In this document: positions 9,162 through 18,006 of the stretch, piece after piece
How positions within the stretch are numbered: the stretch's first letter is position 1
Layout of the letters: the number at the start of each line of letters is the position of its first letter
NCBI RefSeq assembly: GCF_004770905.1
Contig: NZ_RQHT01000015.1
Location: 124,001-188,000 of the forward strand
Length of the DNA stretch: 64,000 nucleotides
Source: Leptospira bandrabouensis
Lineage (GTDB): Bacteria > Spirochaetota > Leptospiria > Leptospirales > Leptospiraceae
Direction: 5' to 3'
Notes under the pieces: model-generated
What the model was told of the DNA's origin: nothing
The model's input: the letters and a program-made list of their open reading frames with translations, nothing else
Databases searched by the model: none
Translations under genes and position numbers: made by a program

Positions 9162-10321
9162 CCTTTACATGGATTAACTATTTGCCTATTTCCCGATTTA
9201 TGAGCAGCCCGTAAACCTTCGTATCTTTCCATTCTCCATAATTCCGAAATGGAATTTTCTGGAAATTTTCCCATTTGCAAAGTAGACCTGTAATCACTGT
9301 CACATGGATTGGTTAAGCCATCTTGCCAGATAAACATTCTACGAAACAAATCGGAACAAACTTTCGTTTGACCGTTAGGTTTTGCCTCATAAATATTTTC
9401 CCAAGGATTGTAGTTAACAAATGCTACTTGGTCTACAAGGTTCCCCCAAACTTTCTCCATAGAATCCATATCCTGTTTCTCAGTTACTTTTACACCTGAT
9501 ACACGAGTTATGATAGGAACGGAAGAATATTCCTTTTGCCTTATATTCTGAAACATTTCTATATTTTTCAGAACCTTATCTAATTTCCCATTGACTCGTA
9601 ACTGACTGTATAATGGCTCCTCTGCTGCGTCAGCAGAAAATACTACCGTTTTTACACCTCCCGCAAGAAGGGCATGAACCTTGGATTCTGTTAACAATGA
9701 TGCATTGGTATTCACTTTTAAGTTTAAAAATTTACCTTTTGCATATACCAACATCCCTTCGATTTCTTTTGCGAGTAGCGGTTCTCCTCTCGAAGCAAGT
9801 GAAAGAAATTCAATATTATTTGTAGCTTGGTCAACAATCTCTTTAAAAAGTTCCAAACTCATTTGACCCATGCCAGGGGTTGTTTTTTTAAAGAAATTTG
9901 TATCTGTTTGATAACAGAACACACAACGATAATTGCAAATGGAAGATGGTTCAATTTGCAAATATGGAGGATACTCGTCTAACTTCTCTAACTGTGGAAA
10001 AACATCGTATCTATATCTATGATAAAAGAAACGAAGAAGTTCTTCATCGTTATATGTATACATCTCCTCTGCAATAAAAGGAGTGATTTTAAATAAAACC
10101 TCTTCTGAAGTAGATGTTAAATCTGCTAATACTTGCGTTAAGGTTTCTTTAAAATTTTCTTTTTGGTGAATAGGATGAGTGGTTACAAGAGCTCCCACAG
10201 ACCATTCCTTTAAAACACGAACGGCTCTGCCCTTTTGGTATTCTATGATTCCAGTTTTATGGCTTTTAAAATCCTGAAAACTGTGATGTTTCTTGTAAAC
10301 TTTTGGATCAATCTCTTTCAT
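9146..10321 (-). CDS. radical SAM/SPASM domain protein
   Basis: A 391-residue radical SAM enzyme. The 4Fe-4S SAM cluster motif CxxxCxxC is at Cys129, Cys133 and Cys136 (ICNYRCVFCYQT). A C-terminal SPASM-like set of cysteines follows (CSDLF, NPCDSDY, NPCKGCAVV at the very end), which would hold auxiliary iron-sulfur clusters. The first 110 residues are an extra domain I do not recognise. It lies directly after a CMP-sugar synthetase homologue (5 bases apart) and before an SDR. Radical SAM/SPASM proteins in such loci may dehydrogenate, deoxygenate or epimerise a sugar; the reaction here is not predictable. Confidence 0.88.
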   Translation of the reverse strand: MKEIDPKVYKKHHSFQDFKSHKTGIIEYQKGRAVRVLKEWSVGALVTTHPIHQKENFKETLTQVLADLTSTSEEVLFKITPFIAEEMYTYNDEELLRFFYHRYRYDVFPQLEKLDEYPPYLQIEPSSICNYRCVFCYQTDTNFFKKTTPGMGQMSLELFKEIVDQATNNIEFLSLASRGEPLLAKEIEGMLVYAKGKFLNLKVNTNASLLTESKVHALLAGGVKTVVFSADAAEEPLYSQLRVNGKLDKVLKNIEMFQNIRQKEYSSVPIITRVSGVKVTEKQDMDSMEKVWGNLVDQVAFVNYNPWENIYEAKPNGQTKVCSDLFRRMFIWQDGLTNPCDSDYRSTLQMGKFPENSISELWRMERYEGLRAAHKSGNRQIVNPCKGCAVV

Positions 10322-10326
10322 ACTAG

Positions 10327-11061
10327 TTACCTAAACTCACCGTATTTTTTTAACCACCACTCGACCACTGGGATTTGCCATTCATAGTCAACATCACAGC
10401 CGGCTTCTTGATAAAGAGGCAAAATTTTCTGTCCCATCCATTTTTGTGGAAGCATTCCCTCTTCCAAATGAAGTAAGTTATTCGGACGAACAATGGATAC
10501 TCCCATATCGGCAAATAAAACATCACCTTGTGAATCCCGATCGCAATTTAAAGTTTTAGGATCCCCAAACGTTTCAAAAGGGACAAAGGGCTTAAGAAAA
10601 CCATCGGTATCTTTTTTTCGCGCTCGAAGCGGTGACCACATATTGTATTTGGATACAGTTACAGCAGAATCTGCGTCTTTATTTTCTCTTAGTTGTTTGA
10701 TTCCATTGGAAATCGTATCAGAAGTTACAGTCGCTGCATTACAAAAAAGTAATACCACTAATTCGATTGTCTCTCCAGGATTTCTTTCCTGAATCACGGA
10801 AAAACCATGTTGATACGCATGTTCACCTAAAGCTTCTTTGGTTGCAAGATGAGGAGGACGATCAATTACCTCAACACCTTCTGCGATTGCCAAATTCTTT
10901 AGTTCAGGGTCATCTGTAGAAAGATAAACTTTGTCAATCTCTCTTGTCCGTTTTGCAATATTCATTGGATACCAGGCCAATGGTTTTCCCATAATGGGGA
11001 ATGTATTTTTGCCAGGAAAACCAATACTACCTTTTCTTCCAAGAAGGAGTGCTACTATCAT
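10327..11061 (-). CDS. acylneuraminate cytidylyltransferase family protein (CMP-sugar synthetase paralogue 4)
   Basis: A 244-residue protein of the NeuA/KdsB-like cytidylyltransferase family. The CTP-binding start is divergent, LLGRKGSIGFPGKNTFPIMGKPL, compared with IPARGGSKGIPGKN in the other three copies of this window, but keeps the Arg, Gly-Ser and Lys-Asn positions. STDDPELKNLA and a late DVDYEWQ with an Asp pair typical of the metal site follow. It probably activates an acidic keto sugar as the CMP derivative. Its start overlaps the HAD phosphatase gene by 4 bases, suggesting that the phosphatase and this enzyme act in sequence on one sugar. Confidence 0.82.
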   Translation of the reverse strand: MIVALLLGRKGSIGFPGKNTFPIMGKPLAWYPMNIAKRTREIDKVYLSTDDPELKNLAIAEGVEVIDRPPHLATKEALGEHAYQHGFSVIQERNPGETIELVVLLFCNAATVTSDTISNGIKQLRENKDADSAVTVSKYNMWSPLRARKKDTDGFLKPFVPFETFGDPKTLNCDRDSQGDVLFADMGVSIVRPNNLLHLEEGMLPQKWMGQKILPLYQEAGCDVDYEWQIPVVEWWLKKYGEFR

Positions 11062-11696
11062 ATGAAACCTATAAAATCCTTTATTTTATTTCCCGAGTAT
11101 TGACTAAAAAAATCACTATTATCCGTTTCCCGAAGGAGAAACTGAATCCCTGTCTCTTCTGCAGCAAACCAGTCTGTTTTGCTATCGCCGATCAAAAGGG
11201 AATCTTCCATTTTGATATTGTAGTTTTGTAATGCCCACTTTATGGCTTTTGATTTTTGTGTTGGTGCTCCAAAAATACGATCAAAAATAGAATTTATTTT
11301 CAATTGCACTAAAATTTCTTCGATCTCTGTTTGTGGTGTGCCCGTAACAATGACAAACTTTTGCTGATTCTGTTTTTGTTTTAACATTTGTTCTACGCCT
11401 GGAACCCAGGGAGAAGAAATTACCTTTTGGACCACTAAGTTGGCAAACTGATCTAGATACTCGCTGACCACCTGGTTTGTAGGTTTTATACCAACCCAAT
11501 CCAAATAAATCGGAATTTTCTCCAACCGAGAGATCCCTCCGTATTCTAAATGATGGGATTTAATTTTCTCTAAAATGTTTTTGGGTGCCTCATGAAACAA
11601 GGCAAGATATGCATCTGTTTTTACATCAACAGAATCTTTAATGACTCCATCAAAATCCCAAAAGATAAGTTTAAAATGTCTTAATGAATTTAAAAT
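11058..11696 (-). CDS. HAD superfamily phosphatase, no canonical start codon
   Basis: A HAD hydrolase. Motif I FWDFDGVIKDS is coded at about 11,621-11,660, motif II is VIVTGTPQ and the late motifs are SKAIKWAL and LLIGDSKTDWFAA, so the active site is complete. The only canonical start after motif I is a TTG at 11,600, which would remove the catalytic Asp. The frame is open from directly after the TAG stop of the methyltransferase gene (11,697-11,699) and holds no ATG, GTG or TTG before motif I; an ATT at 11,694-11,696 or readthrough/coupled re-initiation are options. Likely role: removing phosphate from a sugar phosphate ahead of the adjoining CMP-sugar synthetase. Confidence 0.75.
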   Translation of the reverse strand: MLNSLRHFKLIFWDFDGVIKDSVDVKTDAYLALFHEAPKNILEKIKSHHLEYGGISRLEKIPIYLDWVGIKPTNQVVSEYLDQFANLVVQKVISSPWVPGVEQMLKQKQNQQKFVIVTGTPQTEIEEILVQLKINSIFDRIFGAPTQKSKAIKWALQNYNIKMEDSLLIGDSKTDWFAAEETGIQFLLRETDNSDFFSQYSGNKIKDFIGFI

Positions 11697-12536
11697 CTAT
11701 CTAACCCAAATCTGGTTGTATGTATTCTTAAACGTACCATTATCGAACATTTCAGAATGACGTTTTTGTTTAAACTTCAATCCAGCAGAAGTAAGGATTT
11801 TTTCACAATTATGTCTTTGCTCAGTAAAATCTTCGTTTATTTCGATGCTTAAACTTTTTACTTTTTTTAAACTATTTTTTGCACCAGCTAGAATCAATTG
11901 TTCAATTCCATCTACATCCATTTTTATGTAATCAGGAGCTGGAATTTTTAGTAACTTGATTACCTCATCGATAGATAACCCTACCAGTTGGTATTCAAAC
12001 GTTTTCTTTAATGTTTTTCCATCGTGACCGTATTCTTTACCAAATGTAGAAAGTGCCCCACCCCAATCGGTATTTGTCATATTTAATTTACTTATCGATA
12101 ACTTGTCAGATAACGGAATCGGTAAAACAACTATCTTATCAGACAAACCATTATTAAAGATATTTCTTGATAATAACTCGAGGTTAAAGACAGAAGGTTC
12201 AAAAGCAAAAACTCTACAATTTCGTGCCTTTGCTGCGTAACAGGAATAGAGACCCACATTAGCGCCGATATCCCAAAGTACGGATCCTTTTGTTAAACCA
12301 TCAATCCATTCTAATGTCTCTGGTTCTTTAGTAGAAAAAGTAAGTGCACGAAATCGATTCAGCGAGTTTGGAACAACAAATTGCAAATCGCATTCATTAT
12401 GCTTAACACGGATAATATCTTGCCAAGAATTTTGGATAATACTATCAATAAACTCATGACCAAGTCTAAACGGGCTTAACAATTTATAGATTGAATTAAA
12501 GACTTTTCTTATATATTCTAATATAATTCGTTTCAC
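11697..12536 (-). CDS. FkbM family SAM-dependent methyltransferase
   Basis: A 279-residue methyltransferase. The SAM-binding motif is VLWDIGANVGLYSCYAAK, followed by VFAFEPSVFNLELL and the FkbM-typical DYIKMDVDGIEQLILAGA. FkbM proteins commonly O-methylate sugars in surface polysaccharides and glycolipids. Here it probably adds a methyl group to one residue of the O-unit. It lies in the run of close-spaced genes, 10 bases after the epimerase gene and directly before the HAD gene, which uses the same reading frame right after its stop codon. Confidence 0.9.
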   Translation of the reverse strand: MKRIILEYIRKVFNSIYKLLSPFRLGHEFIDSIIQNSWQDIIRVKHNECDLQFVVPNSLNRFRALTFSTKEPETLEWIDGLTKGSVLWDIGANVGLYSCYAAKARNCRVFAFEPSVFNLELLSRNIFNNGLSDKIVVLPIPLSDKLSISKLNMTNTDWGGALSTFGKEYGHDGKTLKKTFEYQLVGLSIDEVIKLLKIPAPDYIKMDVDGIEQLILAGAKNSLKKVKSLSIEINEDFTEQRHNCEKILTSAGLKFKQKRHSEMFDNGTFKNTYNQIWVR

Positions 12537-12546
12537 TTTTTACCTT

Positions 12547-13419
12547 TTATCTATTTGTAATAAACTTTACTTCATCAATCAGCTGGAGTAACCCTTGACC
12601 AAGATCCACATGCATGGGAGGAATATATTTTCTCCCTAACTTTGGTTGGTATGCATAAGGAGTTCTCACATAATGCCCCACTTGGTCACCCTCTAAAAAC
12701 TCAACTGAATCGGGCCTTCCGAGGATTTCTGCGAGCATCTTGAGTAACTCAATGACTCTCATAGGTTCTTGCCCTGTTAAAACAACACTTTGGTTTTTAA
12801 ACTCATCCCCCATTGCGACAACACTTGCTCTAGCAGCATCCTCAACATGGATGTATTCTCTTAAACTGTCAGCACTTCCTTCATAAGTAATCCGGCCCGT
12901 TTCCAAAGCAGATTTTACAATGCGATAAAGTCCATTCGATTCATCGGACCTCGGTCCGTACAAGGAGCCATATCTTAGAATGGTAAAATCCAATCCAAAA
13001 CATTTCTGATATTCTTCAATGTAACTTTCTGATGCTTGTTTACTACACCTATAGAATCCACCTTCACGGCTATATACATAGACAGTGCTTGCGTATATGA
13101 AACGTTTCACATTATGTTTCTTGCAAGCTTCCAGAATGTAAGTATTCCCGAGAACATTGATACGAATTGTATCCACTGGCTTGTCCAGTGCTTGGTTTAA
13201 ATCTGCAAGTGCTGCAAAATTATAAACGACATCAAACCCAGAGACAATTTCGGAAACGATCTTTTCATCTAAAAGATCGCCAGAAACAAACTTCTGATCA
13301 GAGCGTAGCCAAGTCGACTTAACTAAATCAAAAATAGTAACCTCATGACCGGCATCGCTCAAAGCATCTGCCACATGTGATCCGAGAAAACCTGACCCAC
13401 CAAATACTAATACCTTCAT
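12547..13419 (-). CDS. NAD-dependent epimerase/dehydratase (extended SDR)
   Basis: A 290-residue extended SDR, with Rossmann loop MKVLVFGGSGFLGSHVADAL at the start, STVYVYSREGGFYRCSKQASE carrying the Tyr-x3-Lys pair (YRCSK), and LREYIHVEDAAR typical of UDP-sugar epimerases. It probably acts on a nucleotide sugar at C4 or reduces/dehydrates it. It begins one base after the stop of the PGL-like gene. It is shorter than GalE and too short for the LegB/PseB type dehydratases, so it is not a good candidate for the missing 4,6-dehydratase of the nonulosonate pathways. Confidence 0.88.
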   Translation of the reverse strand: MKVLVFGGSGFLGSHVADALSDAGHEVTIFDLVKSTWLRSDQKFVSGDLLDEKIVSEIVSGFDVVYNFAALADLNQALDKPVDTIRINVLGNTYILEACKKHNVKRFIYASTVYVYSREGGFYRCSKQASESYIEEYQKCFGLDFTILRYGSLYGPRSDESNGLYRIVKSALETGRITYEGSADSLREYIHVEDAARASVVAMGDEFKNQSVVLTGQEPMRVIELLKMLAEILGRPDSVEFLEGDQVGHYVRTPYAYQPKLGRKYIPPMHVDLGQGLLQLIDEVKFITNR

Positions 13420-14115
13420 TTAATATATACAGTAGAAAACTTTAGTGCTATAGCGACCCTGCACTTTAGTTGCAGGGCAAACATAGCCAGCCTTAATTTT
13501 CTGAATGATTTCCTTTTTGCCATTTCCTGAAACTAAAAATAATACATGATTTGATTGATTGATTTTATTTAAGGATAAACTAATTCTTTCCTTAGGAAAC
13601 TTTGGAGAATTATATATTGGTAATACATCGGCAGATGAAGAATTTTGCCCAAGATCATTTTCAGGAAACAAACTAGCTGTATGACCATCTTCCCCAATTC
13701 CAAGAATTGCTAAATCAAACTTCTCGTTAGCGACCAACTGCCGATTATACTCACTTGCCATTTGAGTTGGATTTCCAGTGCCAGGAGAGTGAAATTTAGC
13801 TTGGCAGAGAATTGGATCACCTAAAGATTTTTTTATCATGGTCTCTGATCTTTCAGAATCCTGTAAATCAACACATCTTTCATCAGCAAGCCAAATATGA
13901 AAGTTTGACCAATTTAGATTCAACCTTTGAAAATTGCGATAGATAGGTAATGGTGTATTTCCACCGGAAAGCAATATATGAAACTTCGCATCACTTTCCT
14001 GGTTTGCAGAAAAGGGAGGATTTAAAATTCGGGAAATTTCTAATAAAATTTGACGTTCCCAGTCTAAAGAAGAAAATTCTTTAAATTCAATGCTTTCATT
14101 CATTTCTAAATTCAT
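13420..14115 (-). CDS. 6-phosphogluconolactonase/glucosamine-6-phosphate isomerase-like protein
   Basis: A 231-residue protein of the PGL/NagB (sugar isomerase) superfamily. It shows LLSGGNTPLPIYRNF (phosphate loop), FHIWLADERCVDLQDSERSE (the PGL signature with Asp-Glu-Arg) and LAILGIGEDGHTASLFPEN, which carries the catalytic region of PGL. The pattern is closest to 6-phosphogluconolactonase, a central metabolic enzyme, and it is unusual to find it inside an O-antigen operon. It may hydrolyse a sugar lactone or isomerise an amino-sugar phosphate feeding one of the nucleotide sugars. Start could be the ATG at 14,115 or at 14,103; it overlaps the gene before. Confidence 0.85.
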   Translation of the reverse strand: MNLEMNESIEFKEFSSLDWERQILLEISRILNPPFSANQESDAKFHILLSGGNTPLPIYRNFQRLNLNWSNFHIWLADERCVDLQDSERSETMIKKSLGDPILCQAKFHSPGTGNPTQMASEYNRQLVANEKFDLAILGIGEDGHTASLFPENDLGQNSSSADVLPIYNSPKFPKERISLSLNKINQSNHVLFLVSGNGKKEIIQKIKAGYVCPATKVQGRYSTKVFYCIY

Positions 14116-15319
14116 CGGCTAAGATAACCCAAGAATATTCCATTCTTGAATCATTTCTTTTGATAAACGCATTCCTGTATTCCAGGTATTTACTTCGGTC
14201 TATTTTTTCATCAAGTAAGTTTAGACTATCATAATCAGTATTAAAATCAATTTCAGTTGGATTCTTTCCGTGCAGATTTGCAAACGTAGCTACCATGTTT
14301 TTATAAAAATATCTCATGGTTGATGTATAAAAAAATACAGCCTCCTTTTCAAAGAGATTTATGAAATTAATGCTTGTACTAGAATGAATCAGTGCAAATT
14401 GACAGTTTTCAATTAAGTCCAAAGTCCGATCTTTAATGATAGTGAATGATTTAAAATGTGTCTTCGTTTCATATTCCGACCTTGGATGGGCAGCAATCAC
14501 CACCTTCGCATTGTATTTTTTCTCAAGATAAAAAAAGAAACTCTCTAACCTTGGATAATAAGTCTCTTTTTTATCTGCATGCGGTATTTTAAAAAAATCA
14601 TTATCTGGATGATAAGGAGTATATTCATCCAAAAAAACAATATAGTTGTTAAATTTACTTTGTTCTACTAGGTTTCCATAAATATCAAAAAAGGAATGCG
14701 AAATGCGATTTGTTTGTTTGGATTGCAAAAATAAATCAAAATCTAAACCGTGAGTCCAAATTACTCTCGCAGAATCTAGTGTTTTCTTTGATAAATGTTC
14801 AATCGATCGACTTCCACCGGCAATCACATACGTCGGTGACAAGGGTGTTTTCCCATTCACTACTTCTAAGGATTTCTTTAAAGTTCGTCCAATAGATTTC
14901 AAAACCGATAATAAACCTTCTTCAACTAGTTTCTGCTTAATTCTGATGTATTTACTATCATTTACTACTTCCTTTGGTGTTGGAATCCGATTTGTACAAT
15001 ACAAAGCATAGTCAATGCATTGTTTATTAAATAATTTCAATAATTCTAAATAGTAGCCCGTTAATAGAATTACCAAAAATCTTTTACTTCTTTTTTGTAA
15101 CTCATTCTCTAATTCTTTAATTGTTGAGAAGTATGTGATATACTCTTTTTGGTTCCCCTGTATTGAGGCTACGTATTTTTGTTTATGAAATATATCTTCT
15201 AACTGAAAAACCTCAACTTGAAATCCCTGTTGACTTAGTTCCTTAATCCCAAAACGTTTTTCATCTCTGTCTGTAAATGGAGTTTCTACAAAAAAAATAA
15301 TGGATTCATATTTGGGCAT
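14096..15319 (-). CDS. uncharacterised 407-residue protein, candidate CMP-sugar glycosyltransferase
   Basis: I do not recognise the family by name. No signal peptide or clear membrane span is seen. Two features resemble bacterial sialyl-/polysialyl- and capsule transferases: KVVIAAHPRSEYETK near residue 297 (His-Pro motif) and FALIHSSTSINFINLF near residue 330 (Ser-Ser-Thr motif), arranged in the order and spacing seen in enzymes that use CMP-sugars. Since four CMP-sugar synthetases are coded in this operon, it is a good candidate for transferring a nonulosonic acid. The assignment rests on motif style and context only. Confidence 0.55.
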   Translation of the reverse strand: MPKYESIIFFVETPFTDRDEKRFGIKELSQQGFQVEVFQLEDIFHKQKYVASIQGNQKEYITYFSTIKELENELQKRSKRFLVILLTGYYLELLKLFNKQCIDYALYCTNRIPTPKEVVNDSKYIRIKQKLVEEGLLSVLKSIGRTLKKSLEVVNGKTPLSPTYVIAGGSRSIEHLSKKTLDSARVIWTHGLDFDLFLQSKQTNRISHSFFDIYGNLVEQSKFNNYIVFLDEYTPYHPDNDFFKIPHADKKETYYPRLESFFFYLEKKYNAKVVIAAHPRSEYETKTHFKSFTIIKDRTLDLIENCQFALIHSSTSINFINLFEKEAVFFYTSTMRYFYKNMVATFANLHGKNPTEIDFNTDYDSLNLLDEKIDRSKYLEYRNAFIKRNDSRMEYSWVILADEFRNE

Positions 15320-15328
15320 CTGTCTTCG

Positions 15329-16498
15329 TTAATTCACTTTTTTTAAAATTGATACCAATTTCTCTGCATTCGATGTTATGGTATTTTTATCCATCTTTAC
15401 AAGAATTGGTATGGCAACACTTCTGCTTAACTCTCTTTCAGAGGGTTCCATAGTATCTATTAATTCCTTCTTTGACATCCCCAGCTCAACTAACATATGA
15501 TCCCAATAACGGGCAAAATGCCATTCAATCGCATCAGGAACATTTTTTGTTCCCAATCCTTGTTGATTCATTTCTGTTACTACCCATTTTGCCTTTTCTG
15601 TGGTATCCAATTGAAAGATCAAACAATCACATAGCGGTTGGGATTTATATGGAATTCTTCGAAAAGAAATATTAGGAAGATCCTTTAAAGCTTCAAAGTA
15701 AATATTATAGTTTTCAATGTTTTTTGAAACAATGAAATCCAGTTTCTTCAATTGAGCTAAGCCAATGGCAGCCTGTAGTTCACTCATCCGATAATTGAAG
15801 CCACGAATTCTATGTGTATCTCTTCCTCTCGGAAATTTTGTATTGTATTCATGGCCATGATCATGATATTCTCTAGCGAGTTTGTAAACCTCTTCATCAT
15901 TAGTAGTTACCATCCCACCTTCACCAGTGATAATAACTTTTCCTGCATCAAAACTCCAAGCACAAGCTAGCGAATCTGTTCCTAAGTATTTACCGTTCCA
16001 TCTTGCACCGAGCGACTCACAATTATCTTCGATAATTGCGAGATTAAATTCAGTGGCAATTTCCTGGATCTTATCCATTTCACATGCCACACCTAACATG
16101 TGTACAGGAACAATTGCCTTTGTTCTCGGGGTAATGGCCTTTTTTAACTCGATTGGATCTAAGTTTAAAGTATCATTAACATTCACTAAAATCGGCTTTG
16201 CACCCAAATCTATTATCGCTTCAACAGTTGCAATAAAAGTGAAAGCTTGAGTGATGACTTCATCTCCAGGCCTAACACCCGCAGCAAAAAGAGCTACTTT
16301 GATTGCGGCTGTACCGGAAGACACAGCTTGTGCATACTTTACTCCAATTTTATCCGCGAAAGCTTTTTCAAACTCACGAACACGGTATCTTCCATTTCGA
16401 ATCGCATCAAAGCCATGCGCAAATAATATGCCACCATCATCAAAAAGCTGATTGATCTCTTCTCGTTCTTCTTTTCCGACTAATTCAAATCCAGGCAC
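15329..16498 (-). CDS. DegT/DnrJ/EryC1 family sugar aminotransferase
   Basis: A 389-residue PLP enzyme. VSSGTAAIKVALFAAGVRPGDEVITQAFTF (about 59-88) and IEDNCESLGA (157-166) are DegT signatures, and the Schiff-base lysine is Lys187 in SFDAGKVIITGEGGM. Such enzymes transfer an amino group from glutamate to a keto-sugar nucleotide. It follows the GMC oxidoreductase gene, so the pair could oxidise a hydroxyl to a ketone and then aminate it; this is a guess from order. It is distinct from the LegC and PseC aminotransferases further upstream, making three in the operon. Confidence 0.9.
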   Translation of the reverse strand: MPGFELVGKEEREEINQLFDDGGILFAHGFDAIRNGRYRVREFEKAFADKIGVKYAQAVSSGTAAIKVALFAAGVRPGDEVITQAFTFIATVEAIIDLGAKPILVNVNDTLNLDPIELKKAITPRTKAIVPVHMLGVACEMDKIQEIATEFNLAIIEDNCESLGARWNGKYLGTDSLACAWSFDAGKVIITGEGGMVTTNDEEVYKLAREYHDHGHEYNTKFPRGRDTHRIRGFNYRMSELQAAIGLAQLKKLDFIVSKNIENYNIYFEALKDLPNISFRRIPYKSQPLCDCLIFQLDTTEKAKWVVTEMNQQGLGTKNVPDAIEWHFARYWDHMLVELGMSKKELIDTMEPSERELSRSVAIPILVKMDKNTITSNAEKLVSILKKVN

Positions 16499-16508
16499 TT
16501 TTGATTCC

Positions 16509-17990
16509 CTAACCTTGCTTATTTATAAATTTCTTTGCAAACATGTCTGCAAGTAATACGACGGAGGAATGAATATTACTTGCAACAAATCGATCAAATA
16601 CGCTCGCATCACAAACATATAAACCTTTACAGTTTTTTAATTCAAAGTCCGAAGTAATCGAATTTTGTAATCCACCAATCAAGTGGTGGCCACTATACAT
16701 TGTGTCCTGAATGTATTTGTCTGGATCTTTCTCCATCAAATCTAGTTGATCAATTTCTTTCACATGATCCCTTATCGGTGGTGATTTTAAAAGCTCTATA
16801 CAATACTTAATGGCAAGTTTCAAGAGAGTTATATCGGCTTCCGTAGATAAAAACTTTGGATCCACTTTCAATTCACCATTGTTATATGAAACATATCCTT
16901 TCGATAATGGATGTATAGCATTGATCGAGATTGAAAAACTTGGCTCAGAGGTGTTAAATACAGAGCCCTTACTTCCGTGCCTTCCCGATTCGGAAAATTG
17001 AAGGATTTGAATCCTCGTATCAATTTCACCGTCTTTATCAAGGTCTAGGTAAGCCGCAGAGGTCGCACCTGTTCCTCTCATCACAGTTGGTATTCCTAAA
17101 AAATGTTTGATTCCCAAAAACATTTTTTTCCAAAAACTAGCATATACCTCGTTTAGGGAATTCAGTGGATGATTGGCAAAAACATTTACTCTTAAGTTTG
17201 TATGGTCTTGGATCTCTTTGCCTATATGTAGATCTTTGATATGAGAGTTTGGATCTAACTGTTGTTGTAATAATAAAGAACAGCTACCCATAACACCGGC
17301 GGAAAGAACCACAAAATCCGAATCATAAGTGGAACGATTCGTTTTTACTCCTTTGGCATTTCCTTTCTCATCAAAAAGAATCCTTTCGACTTTTTCATTC
17401 AAAACAGTCTTAAACTTCTTTTTACTCAATACTGATAGAACCGAAGTTCTAAAGAATGTGCGAACTGTATTAAAAATCGGGCCACATGCTTCCTTCTCAG
17501 AGACACTCATGTTATCGAGTGGAATACCCCGAATTTTGAGAGTCTCTAAAAATGAATTGTCTATATAGTTCAGTGGAGCTTTTTTAATGGTAATTTTATT
17601 TTTCACTACTTTGTTTTCAGAATAAAGTAGTTCGTGACTCTCATTTAAATCAGACACTTCAAATTCGAATCGCTTAAGTATTGGTATCCATTTGGATAAA
17701 AAACCAAAAACATGTACTGCCCCGTTCATCACAGAGGCTCCACCTAACAAATTTGATTGATAAAATGGAATTTTACGTCCATTGGCTAAATCAAACTCTG
17801 TCTTATGAATATACTCCGAATTTTTCCTTCTAAATAAAATACCAATCATTAATGGAACACGATAAAGCCATGGATATGCTTTATACTCACTTTTATCAAT
17901 GACTGTTACCGCAAATTTCTCCTGAAGTCGATTTGCAATAACAATACCTGCGGTTCCTCCGCCAATAATGATAACTTTTTTCTTATTCAT
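16509..17990 (-). CDS. GMC family FAD-dependent oxidoreductase
   Basis: A 493-residue flavoprotein. I place the start at ATG 17,990, which is preceded by TAAGGA at good spacing and begins MNKKKVIIIGGGTAGIVIANRL (FAD-binding loop); the frame stays open further upstream but overlaps the preceding gene. The GMC features are GGASVMNGAVHVFG, DFVVLSAGVMGSCSLL and the C-terminal GLYVCDASVFDRFVASNIHSSVVLLAD with the active-site region including YSGHHLIGG. GMC enzymes oxidise alcohols such as sugars or choline. It is unusual in an O-antigen operon; it may oxidise a sugar hydroxyl for the DegT aminotransferase downstream. Confidence 0.87.
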   Translation of the reverse strand: MNKKKVIIIGGGTAGIVIANRLQEKFAVTVIDKSEYKAYPWLYRVPLMIGILFRRKNSEYIHKTEFDLANGRKIPFYQSNLLGGASVMNGAVHVFGFLSKWIPILKRFEFEVSDLNESHELLYSENKVVKNKITIKKAPLNYIDNSFLETLKIRGIPLDNMSVSEKEACGPIFNTVRTFFRTSVLSVLSKKKFKTVLNEKVERILFDEKGNAKGVKTNRSTYDSDFVVLSAGVMGSCSLLLQQQLDPNSHIKDLHIGKEIQDHTNLRVNVFANHPLNSLNEVYASFWKKMFLGIKHFLGIPTVMRGTGATSAAYLDLDKDGEIDTRIQILQFSESGRHGSKGSVFNTSEPSFSISINAIHPLSKGYVSYNNGELKVDPKFLSTEADITLLKLAIKYCIELLKSPPIRDHVKEIDQLDLMEKDPDKYIQDTMYSGHHLIGGLQNSITSDFELKNCKGLYVCDASVFDRFVASNIHSSVVLLADMFAKKFINKQG

Positions 17991-18006
17991 ATAATCCTTA
18001 CTAATT

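Noticed and set aside
9146..9165. GCGGTAG-like sequence as a JUMPstart/ops element
   Set aside because: It lies within coding sequence in mid-operon and the match is short; no JUMPstart was seen upstream of the operon.
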